A DNA stretch of 64,000 bases from Rhodoferax sp. Its GTDB lineage: Bacteria; Pseudomonadota; Gammaproteobacteria; Burkholderiales; Burkholderiaceae_C. This document shows positions 1-7,871 of the stretch, in pieces. Each line of letters begins with the position of its first letter. The first letter of the stretch is position 1. The stretch spans positions 1 through 64,000 of the forward strand of contig NZ_JAMPXE010000001.1 of NCBI RefSeq assembly GCF_023701345.1. Reading direction: 5' to 3'. The position numbers and the translations under genes are program-made. The notes under the pieces are model-generated. The model was not told where the DNA came from, ran no database searches, and saw only the letters and a program-made list of their open reading frames with translations.

Positions 1-881
1 ACGATCTGCAGCGCGACGGCGGGCTCGCCGTCAAGCAGGCTGCGCAGTGCGTAGGCATCGGCCCCCATCTCGATGCGGGCGACATCGCGCAAGCGCGTCA
101 CCTGGCCGTCGCCGCCCGTGCGAACGATGATCTCGCCGAACTGCTTTTCGTCGGTCAAGCGTCCGAGCGTGTTCACAGCCACCTGGAATGCGGCGCTGGA
201 ATTGGGCGCCTGGCCAACGGAACCCGCCGCCACCTGCACGTTCTGCTCGCGCACGGCGGCAATCACGTCGCCAGCCGTCAGCCCGCGTGCGGCGATCAGG
301 CTCGGATCGAGCCAGAGCCGCATACTGTATTCGCCAGCGCCCCAGACCAGGACATCGCTGACCCCGGGAATACGGGACAGCTCGTCGCGCACCTGGAGGT
401 AGGCGTAGTTCGAAATATAGAGAGGGTCGTAGCGTTTATCGGGCGACAACAGGTGAACCACCATCAGGATATCCGGTGAGGTCTTCTGCGTGACGACGCC
501 TTGGCGCTGCACCTCTTCAGGCAAACGCGGCAAGGCGCGCGAGACCCGGTTTTGCACCTGGATCTGTGCCATATCGGCATTCGTTCCCTGCGCAAAAGTG
601 ACGGTCAAAACCATTCGGCCATCGGTGGCCGATTGCGACGACATGTACAGCATGCCCTCGACCCCGGTGATCGCCTGCTCAAGTGGCGCTGCCACCGTTT
701 CAGCAATCACCTTGGGATTGGCGCCCGGGTAGGAGGCGGTCACCTGCACGGTCGGCGGCGTCACCGCTGGATACTCGCTGAGCGGCAATTGGAAGAAAGC
801 AACGATGCCGGCGATCACCATCAGAACCGAGAGGACGATGGCAAAGATCGGGCGATCGATGAAAAAGCGTGGGAACGTCAT
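1..881 (-). CDS. RND (HAE1 family) multidrug efflux permease, N-terminal part
   Basis: This is the N-terminal 293 residues of an inner-membrane resistance-nodulation-division pump that exports hydrophobic compounds using the proton gradient. Translation from the ATG at 879-881 gives a start typical of AcrB/MexF proteins (MTFPRFFIDRPIFAIVLS, with the first membrane helix at about residues 12-30), followed by the porter-domain text GVEGMLYMSSQSATDGR and PGVSDVLVWG. The reading frame is open to the window edge, so about 750 residues are missing. The start overlaps the stop of the adaptor gene upstream, so the two are translationally coupled and form one tripartite pump; an outer-membrane channel gene may lie beyond the edge. 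The family is certain; the substrate cannot be read from sequence. Confidence 0.93.
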   Translation of the reverse strand, partial: MTFPRFFIDRPIFAIVLSVLMVIAGIVAFFQLPLSEYPAVTPPTVQVTASYPGANPKVIAETVAAPLEQAITGVEGMLYMSSQSATDGRMVLTVTFAQGTNADMAQIQVQNRVSRALPRLPEEVQRQGVVTQKTSPDILMVVHLLSPDKRYDPLYISNYAYLQVRDELSRIPGVSDVLVWGAGEYSMRLWLDPSLIAARGLTAGDVIAAVREQNVQVAAGSVGQAPNSSAAFQVAVNTLGRLTDEKQFGEIIVRTGGDGQVTRLRDVARIEMGADAYALRSLLDGEPAVALQI

Positions 882-2044
882 TGCGCAGCTCCCGAGGTTT
901 GCGGCACTGTGGGCGTACCGTCAATCGCGGCTGACTGCGGCGTGACATGCATGCCCGGGCGCACCAACCCCTTGACGACGATGCGCTCGCCAGGCTTCAG
1001 GCCTTGTTCAATCACGCGCAAACCGTCAACCACCTGACCCAACTCGACGGGCCGGTATTCCGCCTTGTCGTCCTTGCCGACAACGAGCACGTAACGGGTG
1101 CCCTGATCGGTGCCAATCGATTGATCGGAGACCAGAACCCGTGCTTGCGGCGCGCCGGTCTCAAGTTTGACCTTGGCAAAAAGACCGGGCGTCAACTGCC
1201 CGTCGGGGTTGTCGACAACAGCGCGAATGCGCACCGTTCCTGTCCCACGATCGCTGGTGTTAGAGAGGAAGTCGACACGGCCGGACCTCGAATACGTCTT
1301 GTCGGTGAGCAGTGCCACCATGACCTTCGCCGCCTGTGACCCGTGCGAGGTCGCGTTGGCGCGGCCTGCGGCGAGCGATCGCAAATAGGTGCGTTCGTCG
1401 ACATCGAAATAGACATGGAGCGGATCGACGGAGACAATCGTCGTGAGTGGCGTCACGCCGCTGGCAACGTAGTTGCCTTCTGTGACGAGGGCTTGGCCGA
1501 CACGGCCACTGATCGGCGCCGTGACGCGCGCGAAACTCAGATCCAACTGCGCAGCATCCAACGCTGCCTTTGCGGCGTCGACCTGTGCTTTGCCAGCATT
1601 CAGCGCGGCGGTGGCGGTGTCGAGGCGATCACGTGCGACGATCTTTTGGGCGAACAGCTGTTCGGCTCGCGCATGTTCCGCCTGGGCAAGCGCCGATGCC
1701 GCTTCAGCTTGGCGCAGGCGTGCCGTTGCGGCGTTCAACGCGGCTTGGAACACCCGAGGATCGATGAGAAAGAGCGCGCGGCCCTTCTCGACGAAACGTC
1801 CCTCGGGTACGCTCACGTCCTGAATGTAGCCGGCGACCCGCGGGCGCAGTTCAACCCGCTTGACCGCAGCCAGCGAGCCGGTGAACTCGACATATGGCGT
1901 CACCGGGCGAACGATCACCTCGGCCACCGGAACACTCGGTGGCTTTGCGGTAGCGGCAGAGGGCACCGCCTCCTTGCATCCGGCGATAGCGAGCGCGACG
2001 CTTAGCGCCGCAGTGGTCAGGGTTGCGCGTTTGACCTTCATCAT
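878..2044 (-). CDS. RND efflux periplasmic adaptor (MexE-like membrane fusion protein)
   Basis: A 388-residue lipoprotein adaptor that links the inner-membrane RND pump to an outer-membrane channel. It has a signal peptide with lipobox LAIAGC (Cys23), then the split biotinyl-lipoyl domain (RVELRPRVAGYI and later ARVTAPISGRVG), a coiled-coil hairpin rich in Ala, Gln and Glu at about residues 95-165, and a beta-barrel plus membrane-proximal domain. The text is closest to the MexE branch. It ends in a four-base overlap with the permease gene. Two adjacent ATG codons could serve as the start (2044 or 2041). There is no regulator immediately upstream; the AraC gene at 2721 is separated by mobile-element debris. 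Confidence 0.93.
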   Translation of the reverse strand: MMKVKRATLTTAALSVALAIAGCKEAVPSAATAKPPSVPVAEVIVRPVTPYVEFTGSLAAVKRVELRPRVAGYIQDVSVPEGRFVEKGRALFLIDPRVFQAALNAATARLRQAEAASALAQAEHARAEQLFAQKIVARDRLDTATAALNAGKAQVDAAKAALDAAQLDLSFARVTAPISGRVGQALVTEGNYVASGVTPLTTIVSVDPLHVYFDVDERTYLRSLAAGRANATSHGSQAAKVMVALLTDKTYSRSGRVDFLSNTSDRGTGTVRIRAVVDNPDGQLTPGLFAKVKLETGAPQARVLVSDQSIGTDQGTRYVLVVGKDDKAEYRPVELGQVVDGLRVIEQGLKPGERIVVKGLVRPGMHVTPQSAAIDGTPTVPQTSGAAQ

Positions 2045-2295
2045 TTTTGCCTTTCTCGACTGCAGTCGACAGTTGGTTTTGCAGAGCCTAATCAGCTCAT
2101 GGTGCGTTTATCGAGGTTGCCATGATTGGAATGTCAAGCGTTTTTTTGAACTCGTTCGTTCCTGTGCAGGGTTGTGTTGGGCTGAACGATGACGGACTCG
2201 GCAACCCTTTAGCGCGTCCCGCTTGCGAAGCACGCCACACAGGGTTCGTGCAGTTACGATGTCGGCCTGACGGCGCGCTGCGAGCGCCTTGTAAT

Positions 2296-2448
2296 GGGGG
2301 GAATGCAACGCTCGGTGCTTGGTCTGGGCGGTAGATCTCATAGCGTGGGCCTCACATAGACTTCGGCCGGACCAATGTGCCAACCGTCCCGCCCATCTTC
2401 CCCAATTTCGGCCGGTCGAAAACGACGATTGCCCGACGCTTTGCGCCA
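2296..2448. repeat. Dispersed 153-bp repeat, copy 1
   Basis: A stretch that begins with six G residues and GAATGCAACGCTCGG and recurs, with scattered substitutions, at 5941-6093 in the same orientation. On the minus strand its inner end continues the open frame of the IS110 transposase fragment next to it, so it probably belongs to the same mobile element or to a junction sequence that travelled with it. The rest of the 2045-2720 gap holds no gene I can support. Confidence 0.75.
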
Positions 2449-2580
2449 AGGTTTGACAAACTGCGGAGCCATTCAGCGCACAGTGTGGCCCATTGCCTGC
2501 AATTTGCGCGCCCAGTGATGTGCACTGCCACATGCCTCCATACTGATGACGCAAGATGGTAAACACCTCCACTTTGGCAC
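2420..2580 (-). pseudogene. IS110-family transposase fragment
   Basis: The minus-strand frame read through 2541 gives LPSCVISMEACGSAHHWARK and then, after one in-frame TGA at 2473-2475, MAPQFVKPWRKA. This is the conserved central segment of IS110/IS1111 DEDD transposases, where the stop replaces the usual Leu before MAPQFVKP. Neither the N-terminal catalytic part nor the C-terminal domain follows; the text departs from the family exactly where the 153-bp repeat begins. It is a dead remnant. It explains why the efflux operon and the AraC gene are separated by about 680 bp. Confidence 0.7.
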
Positions 2581-2720
2581 ATTGCGATGCCGCCCATGTG
2601 GGGGCGTCCATCCCATTGATCGACGACAACAACCTCACGTCAGTCGCAACTATTGGTACGACTGTTGTCAGCTTGCTACTACCGGGCTTAAACTGAAAGC
2701 TGGATTTACAAGCCTTGCTC

Positions 2721-3539
2721 ATGGATAAGCCCGCCGCTAGCCGCTATCGAGGTGACTTCGTCGCTTGGGCGGGCGTGTGCGGCTTTATCGGCGAGGGGAG
2801 CAGCGGCGCCCCTATTTTTCCGCATTCGCACTACGCGATACAGCTAACCATCGGCGCTCCCGCCGGGCTGCGCGTTCAGTTTGGCCACCACGGTGAATGG
2901 AAGTCGTGTAACGCAGCGATGTTCCCCTCCAGAGCGACTCACACCATTGACGTGACCGGCTGTGCTATGAGCGTCGTTCTCTTCATCGAACCAGAAACAC
3001 CTACGGGCAAGGCACTGTCTGCCCGGCTCCAGGGCCAGCTCGAGTTGCTCGACGCAGATACCGTCGCATTTGCAGTCACGAATCTGGACCGAGCTTGGCG
3101 GGTTGAGAGGAGCTACGACGCAGTGAAAGCGGTGTGCATGCAGTTCCTGCAGCAGATTTCCCAAACGGCGACTCGGGAGCCCTCCGACCCACGGGTGCTC
3201 GCGGCCATCGAGTACCTCCGCCAGAGAGTCGACCTGCCGGTATCTCTCCCGGAGGTTGCCAAGGTAGCGAGCCTGTCGCCCGAGAGATTCCGCCACCTCT
3301 TTGTTGAGGAGACCGGGATGCCCCTGCGGACCTACGTTCTGTGGCGTCGGCTTTTGCACGTGTGGACACTCCTCATGAACGGCGAGACGCTTTCGGGGGC
3401 GGCGCATGCAGCGGGCTTCGCAGACTCCGCGCACCTGACGAGAACCGCCCGGACGATGTTCGGCCTGCCGCCGTCTGTTTTGCAGATGAACGGCCCGCTC
3501 AGCGTCCGCGCAAAAGCACAGCAGCATCACTTAGTCTGA
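2721..3539 (+). CDS. AraC-family transcriptional regulator
   Basis: A 272-residue DNA-binding regulator. The C-terminal third has the two helix-turn-helix motifs of AraC proteins (LPEVAKVASLSPERFRHLF and later GAAHAAGFADSAHLTRTARTMFG). The N-terminal part (PIFPHSHYAIQLTIG) resembles a cupin-like sensing domain but is not close enough to name a ligand. I chose the ATG at 2721; a TTG two codons earlier is also in frame. The 3' end overlaps the convergent peroxidase gene by 13 bp. The target is unknown; the divergent efflux operon is a candidate but is separated from it by transposon debris. Confidence 0.85.
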   Translation: MDKPAASRYRGDFVAWAGVCGFIGEGSSGAPIFPHSHYAIQLTIGAPAGLRVQFGHHGEWKSCNAAMFPSRATHTIDVTGCAMSVVLFIEPETPTGKALSARLQGQLELLDADTVAFAVTNLDRAWRVERSYDAVKAVCMQFLQQISQTATREPSDPRVLAAIEYLRQRVDLPVSLPEVAKVASLSPERFRHLFVEETGMPLRTYVLWRRLLHVWTLLMNGETLSGAAHAAGFADSAHLTRTARTMFGLPPSVLQMNGPLSVRAKAQQHHLV

Positions 3540-4825
3540 ACTACTGGCCCTGTGAGGGTTCCTAGGAATACAGCGACATCTTGGATTTCAGAGGCCGACA
3601 AACGGATCGTCTGTCGCTCGGCGTGCTTTTCACCTGGCCGCGCCAGCTCGCTGTGACCAAGCACCGCTTTGGGGGAGTCTGCATAGTGCTGCAGCACCTG
3701 CTCCAGCGTCGAGAGCTGGCCAGCGTGCATGTAAGGCGCTCTTTCCGCCACGTTGCGCAGGCTGGGCGTGCGGAAGGCTGCAAGCTGACTGGGGTCGTTG
3801 GTGGCCAAGAACTGAAGCTCGCCGCACTGCTCGGGCTTCGCATCGCTGTAGCGTCCGAGGCAGTTGAACTCGTCGTGGAGCAGCTTCTTCAGGCCCTCCG
3901 CACGCCCGCGGTCCGGTTTGGCCTGGTCGATTGGCGGCACGCCGGTGTTGTGGAATGCGTGGTCTGTCAGAAGCGGCCCGTTGTGGCAAGTGATGCACTG
4001 GCCCTTCGTGAGGAACAGACGCAAGCCGCGGACTTCCTGCTGCGTGAGGACTTCCTGTCCGCGGCCTTCGCCGGCGACCGTTGCCTGCGCGTACTGGTCG
4101 AGGCGCGACTCACCATACGAGATGTTCCGCTCGAAGGCCGCGATGGCCTTGCCCATGTTCGCAAACACGCGGTTCACCGCCTCTCGGCTGCTTTCATGCA
4201 TGGCGGACCAGGCAGCGCGCTCGGCTTCAGAACCGCTAGGGGACGCGTTCTCCGGCAGCTTGCCCAACGCAGGCATTGGTCCGAACACGGCCTGATACTG
4301 CTCCTTGTAGTAGGTATGGACCAACTTCACGAAGCGCACGCGGTTGCCACCGTGCTCCGCGGCATCCTCCATAGGCCCGAGCGCCTGCGACCAGAGACTG
4401 TCCTTGCGCCCATCCCAGAACAGGAAGGGTGAGTGCACGGCGCCCATGACAGGCATAGTGCGGCGCTTACCCGTTCCGATTCCCTGCCCAAACTGCTTCC
4501 CGTCCTGAAACTGCGTGTCAGCGGAATGACAACTGGCGCACGCGACCTGGCCGTTCTTACTCAGTCGGGTGTCGTTGAAGAGAGCCCGACCTAGCGTCGC
4601 AGCTTCCGTTCGCTGCTCGTAGGCGTTTGAGGGGTCGAAGGGGCGCCGGCCTGCTTCTTTCAGCCGCATGGAGGCAAGGGTGGCGACGTCCTGGACTGTC
4701 CACTTGTCGCGTAACGGCGCTTTGTCCATCGCCTGTGCAGCAAGCGCGGTCAAGAGCATCGTCGCCAGCGCCGTCACGACTTTGAGCTGCCAAAGCGTCC
4801 TAAGTCTGATTGTGACGTGGCTCAC
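3527..4825 (-). CDS. Dihaem cytochrome c peroxidase / MauG-family protein
   Basis: A 432-residue periplasmic dihaem protein. A signal peptide (about residues 1-32, cleavage after AAQA) is followed by two c-haem sites, CASCH at 96-100 and CITCH at 277-281, and the family text FWDGRKDSLWSQALGPMED and FRTPSLRNVAERAPYMHAG. Members reduce hydrogen peroxide or carry out long-range oxidation as MauG does; which applies here cannot be told. The start is a GTG that overlaps the stop of the upstream DUF3703/YtkA-like gene, so the two are coupled. Methionine or tyrosine as the distal ligand of the second haem would separate peroxidase from MauG type and was not resolved by eye. Confidence 0.9.
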   Translation of the reverse strand: MSHVTIRLRTLWQLKVVTALATMLLTALAAQAMDKAPLRDKWTVQDVATLASMRLKEAGRRPFDPSNAYEQRTEAATLGRALFNDTRLSKNGQVACASCHSADTQFQDGKQFGQGIGTGKRRTMPVMGAVHSPFLFWDGRKDSLWSQALGPMEDAAEHGGNRVRFVKLVHTYYKEQYQAVFGPMPALGKLPENASPSGSEAERAAWSAMHESSREAVNRVFANMGKAIAAFERNISYGESRLDQYAQATVAGEGRGQEVLTQQEVRGLRLFLTKGQCITCHNGPLLTDHAFHNTGVPPIDQAKPDRGRAEGLKKLLHDEFNCLGRYSDAKPEQCGELQFLATNDPSQLAAFRTPSLRNVAERAPYMHAGQLSTLEQVLQHYADSPKAVLGHSELARPGEKHAERQTIRLSASEIQDVAVFLGTLTGPVVQTK

Positions 4826-5649
4826 TGTTGACCCTTCGGCGTCTCTACGACTGTGTTAAATGTAACTTTGTCCGGACCCTGTGGGCCTTGGATGTCCAGC
4901 TTTACCTCCCACCAGCCGGTCATGCTGAACTTCATGCCATCCAGCTGGTACGTGCCATCTGCGAGCTCACGGGTAACCCGCGGCTGCGTCGGCAGGCCAT
5001 GTCCGTGCTGGGGCATGCCGCCATCCACGCCGAACTTCGCACCGTGAACGGGCGTGCCGTCCGGCTTCGCGAGCTTGACCTTCCAGCTATGCATCTGGTT
5101 GATGGCAGGTGGTTGCGCCGGTGGCACGAGGGCTACCCGGTAGACGCCGGCGGCAGACTGCTTCTCAAGCGCGACGTCCAGGTCCTTGGGTGGGCTGCTG
5201 CAGCCACCCATACCCAACGTGGCCAGGGCAGCGAGTCCGGCGAAGGCGAACGTGGCAAAGACTCGCCCGAAGACGTTCACTTGGCTCTGCGCGGCTCGTG
5301 CAGACTGGATGACCTCCTGCAGGTCCTTGGGCACCGGCATCCGCCTGTAGCCGCTGACATCAGACCCCCCAGTATTTCCTCTCGGCACAAGACCGAGAGG
5401 CGTGAAGAGACTGGCAGCCACCAGACGCCAAGATTGACCGAAGACTTCGCCAGCCAGGCCATTGCGGACCGCAAACCGGAACATCCGCCAATGGATGCGG
5501 ACGTGTTCTCCCGTGGCGGGCTGGCCCAGGACGTGCGCACGCTCCAGATGCTGGAAGGCGGTGTATGACTGCCCCTGCGCTTCCGCAGACGCTGCTGCGT
5601 CGAGCTCTGCTTGTACGTTGGGTTTGATGCGAATGGCGAAGTTGGTCAT
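4822..5649 (-). CDS. DUF3703 domain fused to a YtkA-like lipoprotein domain
   Basis: From the ATG at 5649 this is 275 residues. Residues 1-115 match the DUF3703 family (TAFQHLERAHVLGQ, HVRIHWRMFRFA, PLGLVPRGNTGGSDVS), small soluble proteins often found near metal-resistance genes. Residues 128-150 form a hydrophobic stretch ending in LGMGGC, which reads as a lipobox, and residues 185-270 resemble YtkA-like or FixH-like beta domains (MHSWKVKLAKPDGTPVHGAK, GGMPQHGHGLPT). Such domains are normally separate proteins. A GTG at 5280 (residue 124) directly before the hydrophobic stretch could be the true start of an independent lipoprotein, in which case a DUF3703 gene has lost its stop. It precedes and overlaps the dihaem peroxidase gene. 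Confidence 0.7.
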   Translation of the reverse strand: MTNFAIRIKPNVQAELDAAASAEAQGQSYTAFQHLERAHVLGQPATGEHVRIHWRMFRFAVRNGLAGEVFGQSWRLVAASLFTPLGLVPRGNTGGSDVSGYRRMPVPKDLQEVIQSARAAQSQVNVFGRVFATFAFAGLAALATLGMGGCSSPPKDLDVALEKQSAAGVYRVALVPPAQPPAINQMHSWKVKLAKPDGTPVHGAKFGVDGGMPQHGHGLPTQPRVTRELADGTYQLDGMKFSMTGWWEVKLDIQGPQGPDKVTFNTVVETPKGQQ

Positions 5650-5803
5650 GGTATGTTCCGGGTTGGTTTCGATACACACAATTCTTCGTGATTCGCGCCA
5701 CTTAGGCTTGAACGCAGCGGCTAACCTAGCAGCCTTTTCGTTCAACGCCGCACAGCTAGTCCTATGATCTGCTCTATAGCGCATCGATCACACCTAGTGC
5801 GAT

Positions 5804-5869
5804 GTTGGGCGACCAAGCCTTTGTGCAGTACCAGAAGGCAGTCGGCGAAGGTCGTGCGCTGCCAATCGG
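5804..5869 (-). pseudogene. Fragment of a second serine-hydrolase gene
   Basis: The minus strand encodes DWQRTTFADCLLVLHKGLVA, almost the same as DWQRTTFTDGLLVLHKGAVV in the intact hydrolase at 7872-9173, and the nucleotides match closely over about 65 bp. Nothing else of the gene is recognisable on either side, except possibly GVIDAL just beyond. It is an orphan scrap of a paralogue or of a rearranged copy, in inverted orientation. Confidence 0.65.
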
Positions 5870-5940
5870 ACAGGACGGCCCAGAACGCCAATCGCTCCAG
5901 TTCCCCGGCGGAGTCGCGGCATGCCAACCGAGCTGTTGCT

Positions 5941-6093
5941 GGGGGGAATGCAACGCTCGGTGCTCGGTCTGGGCGGTGAATCTCATGGCGTGGGCCTCAC
6001 ATAGACTGCGGCCGGGCCAATGCCCCAACCGTCCCGCCCATCTTCCCCAATTTCGGCGTGTCGGGAACGACGATTGCCCGATGCTTTACGCCA
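5941..6093. repeat. Dispersed 153-bp repeat, copy 2
   Basis: Second copy of the repeat at 2296-2448, same orientation. On the minus strand both copies read WRKASGNRR followed by AEIGEDGRDGW. Here it abuts the 3' end of the GlxA-like gene and the hydrolase scrap. The remainder of the 5650-6116 gap holds no other supported feature. Confidence 0.75.
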
Positions 6094-6116
6094 AACCGCC
6101 TGCCGGGACGTTGTCC

Positions 6117-6920
6117 TTACGGTCTGCGCAAAGAGCCTGGTGTGCGGTGCGTTCCTGCGATCCCACTGGGCGTGGTGTCCACCACACGCAGAAACGAACG
6201 CCGCATTGAGTCGGCGCTGCCGAAACCGCATTTGGCGGCAACCGACTTCACGCCCACCCCCGACGCCTCGAGCAGGCTGCGTGCCACCTCGACGCGCACA
6301 CGCTCGACGAAGCGCGCCGGCGTCGTGCCCTTCTCGCTGCGAAAGACGCGCGTGAACTGGCGCGCGCTCATGTGCACGTTGTCGGCCATGCGCTCGACGC
6401 TAATGTCCTCGGCGAGATGCTCGAAGATCCAGTTCTCCAGGTCGATGCCGGTGGTGATGCCGGCGGATGTGTAAATGTGGCCGTCCTTCACGAAGATCGA
6501 GTTGCGCACGAGCTCGACGCGCGGGTAGCGCTCGGCCAGGTGGTCGCACCACTGCCAGTGCGTGACCGCGCGCCGGCCCTCCAGCGCGCCCGACGCGGCG
6601 AGGACGAACGTGCCGAGGCAGCTCGAGCCGACGCGACGCGCCTGCGACGACATCTCTTTCAGCCAGCGCAGATAGGCCGGGTCGTAGCGGCCCGAGGGGG
6701 CCTCGGGTCCGCCCACCACCCAGAGCGTGTCGATGGGACGATCAAACTTGCGGAAGTCGGTGCCGCCGGTGACACGCAGCCCCCGATTGATAGCGGTTGA
6801 GCCATCACGCTCCGGCGATACCAACTCAATCTCGTAGTCGCACTGGGCGAACACCTCCAGCGGACCTGCAAGGTCCTGCACCTCAAAGGGCGGGACACCG
6901 GTGAGTACGATTCTGCGCAT
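6117..6920 (-). CDS. GlxA-like transcriptional regulator (DJ-1/PfpI plus AraC domains), shortened
   Basis: A 267-residue regulator with an N-terminal DJ-1/PfpI-like domain (MRRIVLTGVPPFEVQDLAGP, CLGTFVLAASGAL) and a C-terminal AraC DNA-binding domain (SVERMADNVHMSARQFTRVF, VKSVAAKCGFGSADSMRRSF). Family members usually run to 310-330 residues. Here the text passes from SAGITTGIDL to ENWIFEHLAEDISVERMA with about 45 residues of the usual linker missing, and the last 20 residues (after DTTPSG) do not resemble the family, as if a frameshift lies near the 153-bp repeat. It may be a damaged gene. It is divergent from the TetR gene. Confidence 0.7.
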   Translation of the reverse strand: MRRIVLTGVPPFEVQDLAGPLEVFAQCDYEIELVSPERDGSTAINRGLRVTGGTDFRKFDRPIDTLWVVGGPEAPSGRYDPAYLRWLKEMSSQARRVGSSCLGTFVLAASGALEGRRAVTHWQWCDHLAERYPRVELVRNSIFVKDGHIYTSAGITTGIDLENWIFEHLAEDISVERMADNVHMSARQFTRVFRSEKGTTPARFVERVRVEVARSLLEASGVGVKSVAAKCGFGSADSMRRSFLRVVDTTPSGIAGTHRTPGSLRRP

Positions 6921-7113
6921 AGATGGTCATTGTGTCTTAAAAGGTCGGCACGATGTCTGTTTTTGTCGTCGTCCAAGCGGTCAGCCCGCGGACGCAAGGG
7001 GTCGCCTCGATGGATGCTTCTCAGTCGACGCTCATCGCCATCAGCTGGTGCAAATCAATCGTTGGGTGTCTAAGGTGGCGGAGCAGCCATCTAGGGGCAT
7101 TCTTTTAAAAACG

Positions 7114-7141
7114 TTGACACCGATTGAAATTGCAGTATTAT
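7114..7141 (+). promoter_or_regulatory. Sigma-70 promoter of the TetR gene
   Basis: TTGACA at 7114-7119 and TATTAT at 7136-7141 are separated by 16 bp, close to consensus. Transcription would start a few bases downstream, inside the palindrome at 7140-7168. Confidence 0.7.
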
Positions 7142-7168
7142 TCACATTGTTTATTTAACAATGTGAAT
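7140..7168. promoter_or_regulatory. Operator palindrome of the TetR regulator
   Basis: Perfect inverted repeat: 12-bp arms ATTCACATTGTT and AACAATGTGAAT around the 5-bp centre TATTT. It overlaps the -10 box and the expected start site and ends four bases before the ATG at 7172. Position and symmetry are those of a TetR-type autoregulatory operator. Whether the downstream hydrolase and ligase genes share this control is inferred from their orientation and close spacing. Confidence 0.75.
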
Positions 7169-7171
7169 TCA

Positions 7172-7849
7172 ATGAGACCTGTACTGACCAATGAAGAGGT
7201 GGCGGAGTTCCGTGCCGACGTCTGCCGCGTTGCCGGTGTGTTATTCGCACGTCATGGCGTTGAGGGCGTCACGATGCGGCAGATTGCCGTGGAACTTGAC
7301 TGCAGTCCGACCACCGCCTACCGCTATTTCAAGAACAAGGAAGAAATTCTGGCGGCTGTGCGAGCCGCCGCGTTTAACCGATTCTGCGAAGTCATCGAAG
7401 AAGCGACGGGCTCGAGCCCGGAGCCGCGCACTAGCGCGCGCAACGTCGGCCAGGCCTACCTGGACTTTGCCCTGGAAAACCCGGACGCCTACCGGATGAT
7501 GTTCGATGTCAGCCAGGCCGCAGTGACCGGCAATGCGGAGCTGGCAGAAGCTTTGGTACGGGCTCGCCGCAGCATGGTGGCGTACGTTGCGCCAATGATC
7601 GACAAGGGCATACTGCGCGGCGAAACGCATGCCCTGGGGCAGATGCTGTGGGCCGCCGCGCATGGCCTCGTGATGCTGCGGCTCTCGGGCATTGTTGCCG
7701 ACGACACCGAACTGAGGCAACTCCACGAAAGAACCATGTCGGCCTTGGTGCGCGGCGCCCACCAGGTGATGGCTGGCAGCCGCGGCACAAGCGCCCTTGA
7801 GCTCATCAGCCCCGCCCCCGCCCGCAAAGCGGGAAGAAAAACCCCCTGA
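7172..7849 (+). CDS. TetR/AcrR-family transcriptional repressor
   Basis: A 225-residue regulator. Residues 10-60 hold the TetR helix-turn-helix (FARHGVEGVTMRQIAVELDC and SPTTAYRYFKNKEEIL); the remainder is the helical ligand-binding and dimer domain (LDFALENPDAYRMMFDVS, LWAAAHGLVMLRLSG), of the kind found in TetR_C proteins related to fatty-acid or aromatic metabolism. I chose the ATG at 7172, next to the palindrome, over an upstream TTG. The gene ends 22 bp before the serine hydrolase, so they are likely one operon and the effector is probably a substrate or product of the enzymes downstream. Confidence 0.92.
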   Translation: MRPVLTNEEVAEFRADVCRVAGVLFARHGVEGVTMRQIAVELDCSPTTAYRYFKNKEEILAAVRAAAFNRFCEVIEEATGSSPEPRTSARNVGQAYLDFALENPDAYRMMFDVSQAAVTGNAELAEALVRARRSMVAYVAPMIDKGILRGETHALGQMLWAAAHGLVMLRLSGIVADDTELRQLHERTMSALVRGAHQVMAGSRGTSALELISPAPARKAGRKTP

Positions 7850-7871
7850 ACCCCAGCCAACAAGGAACATC

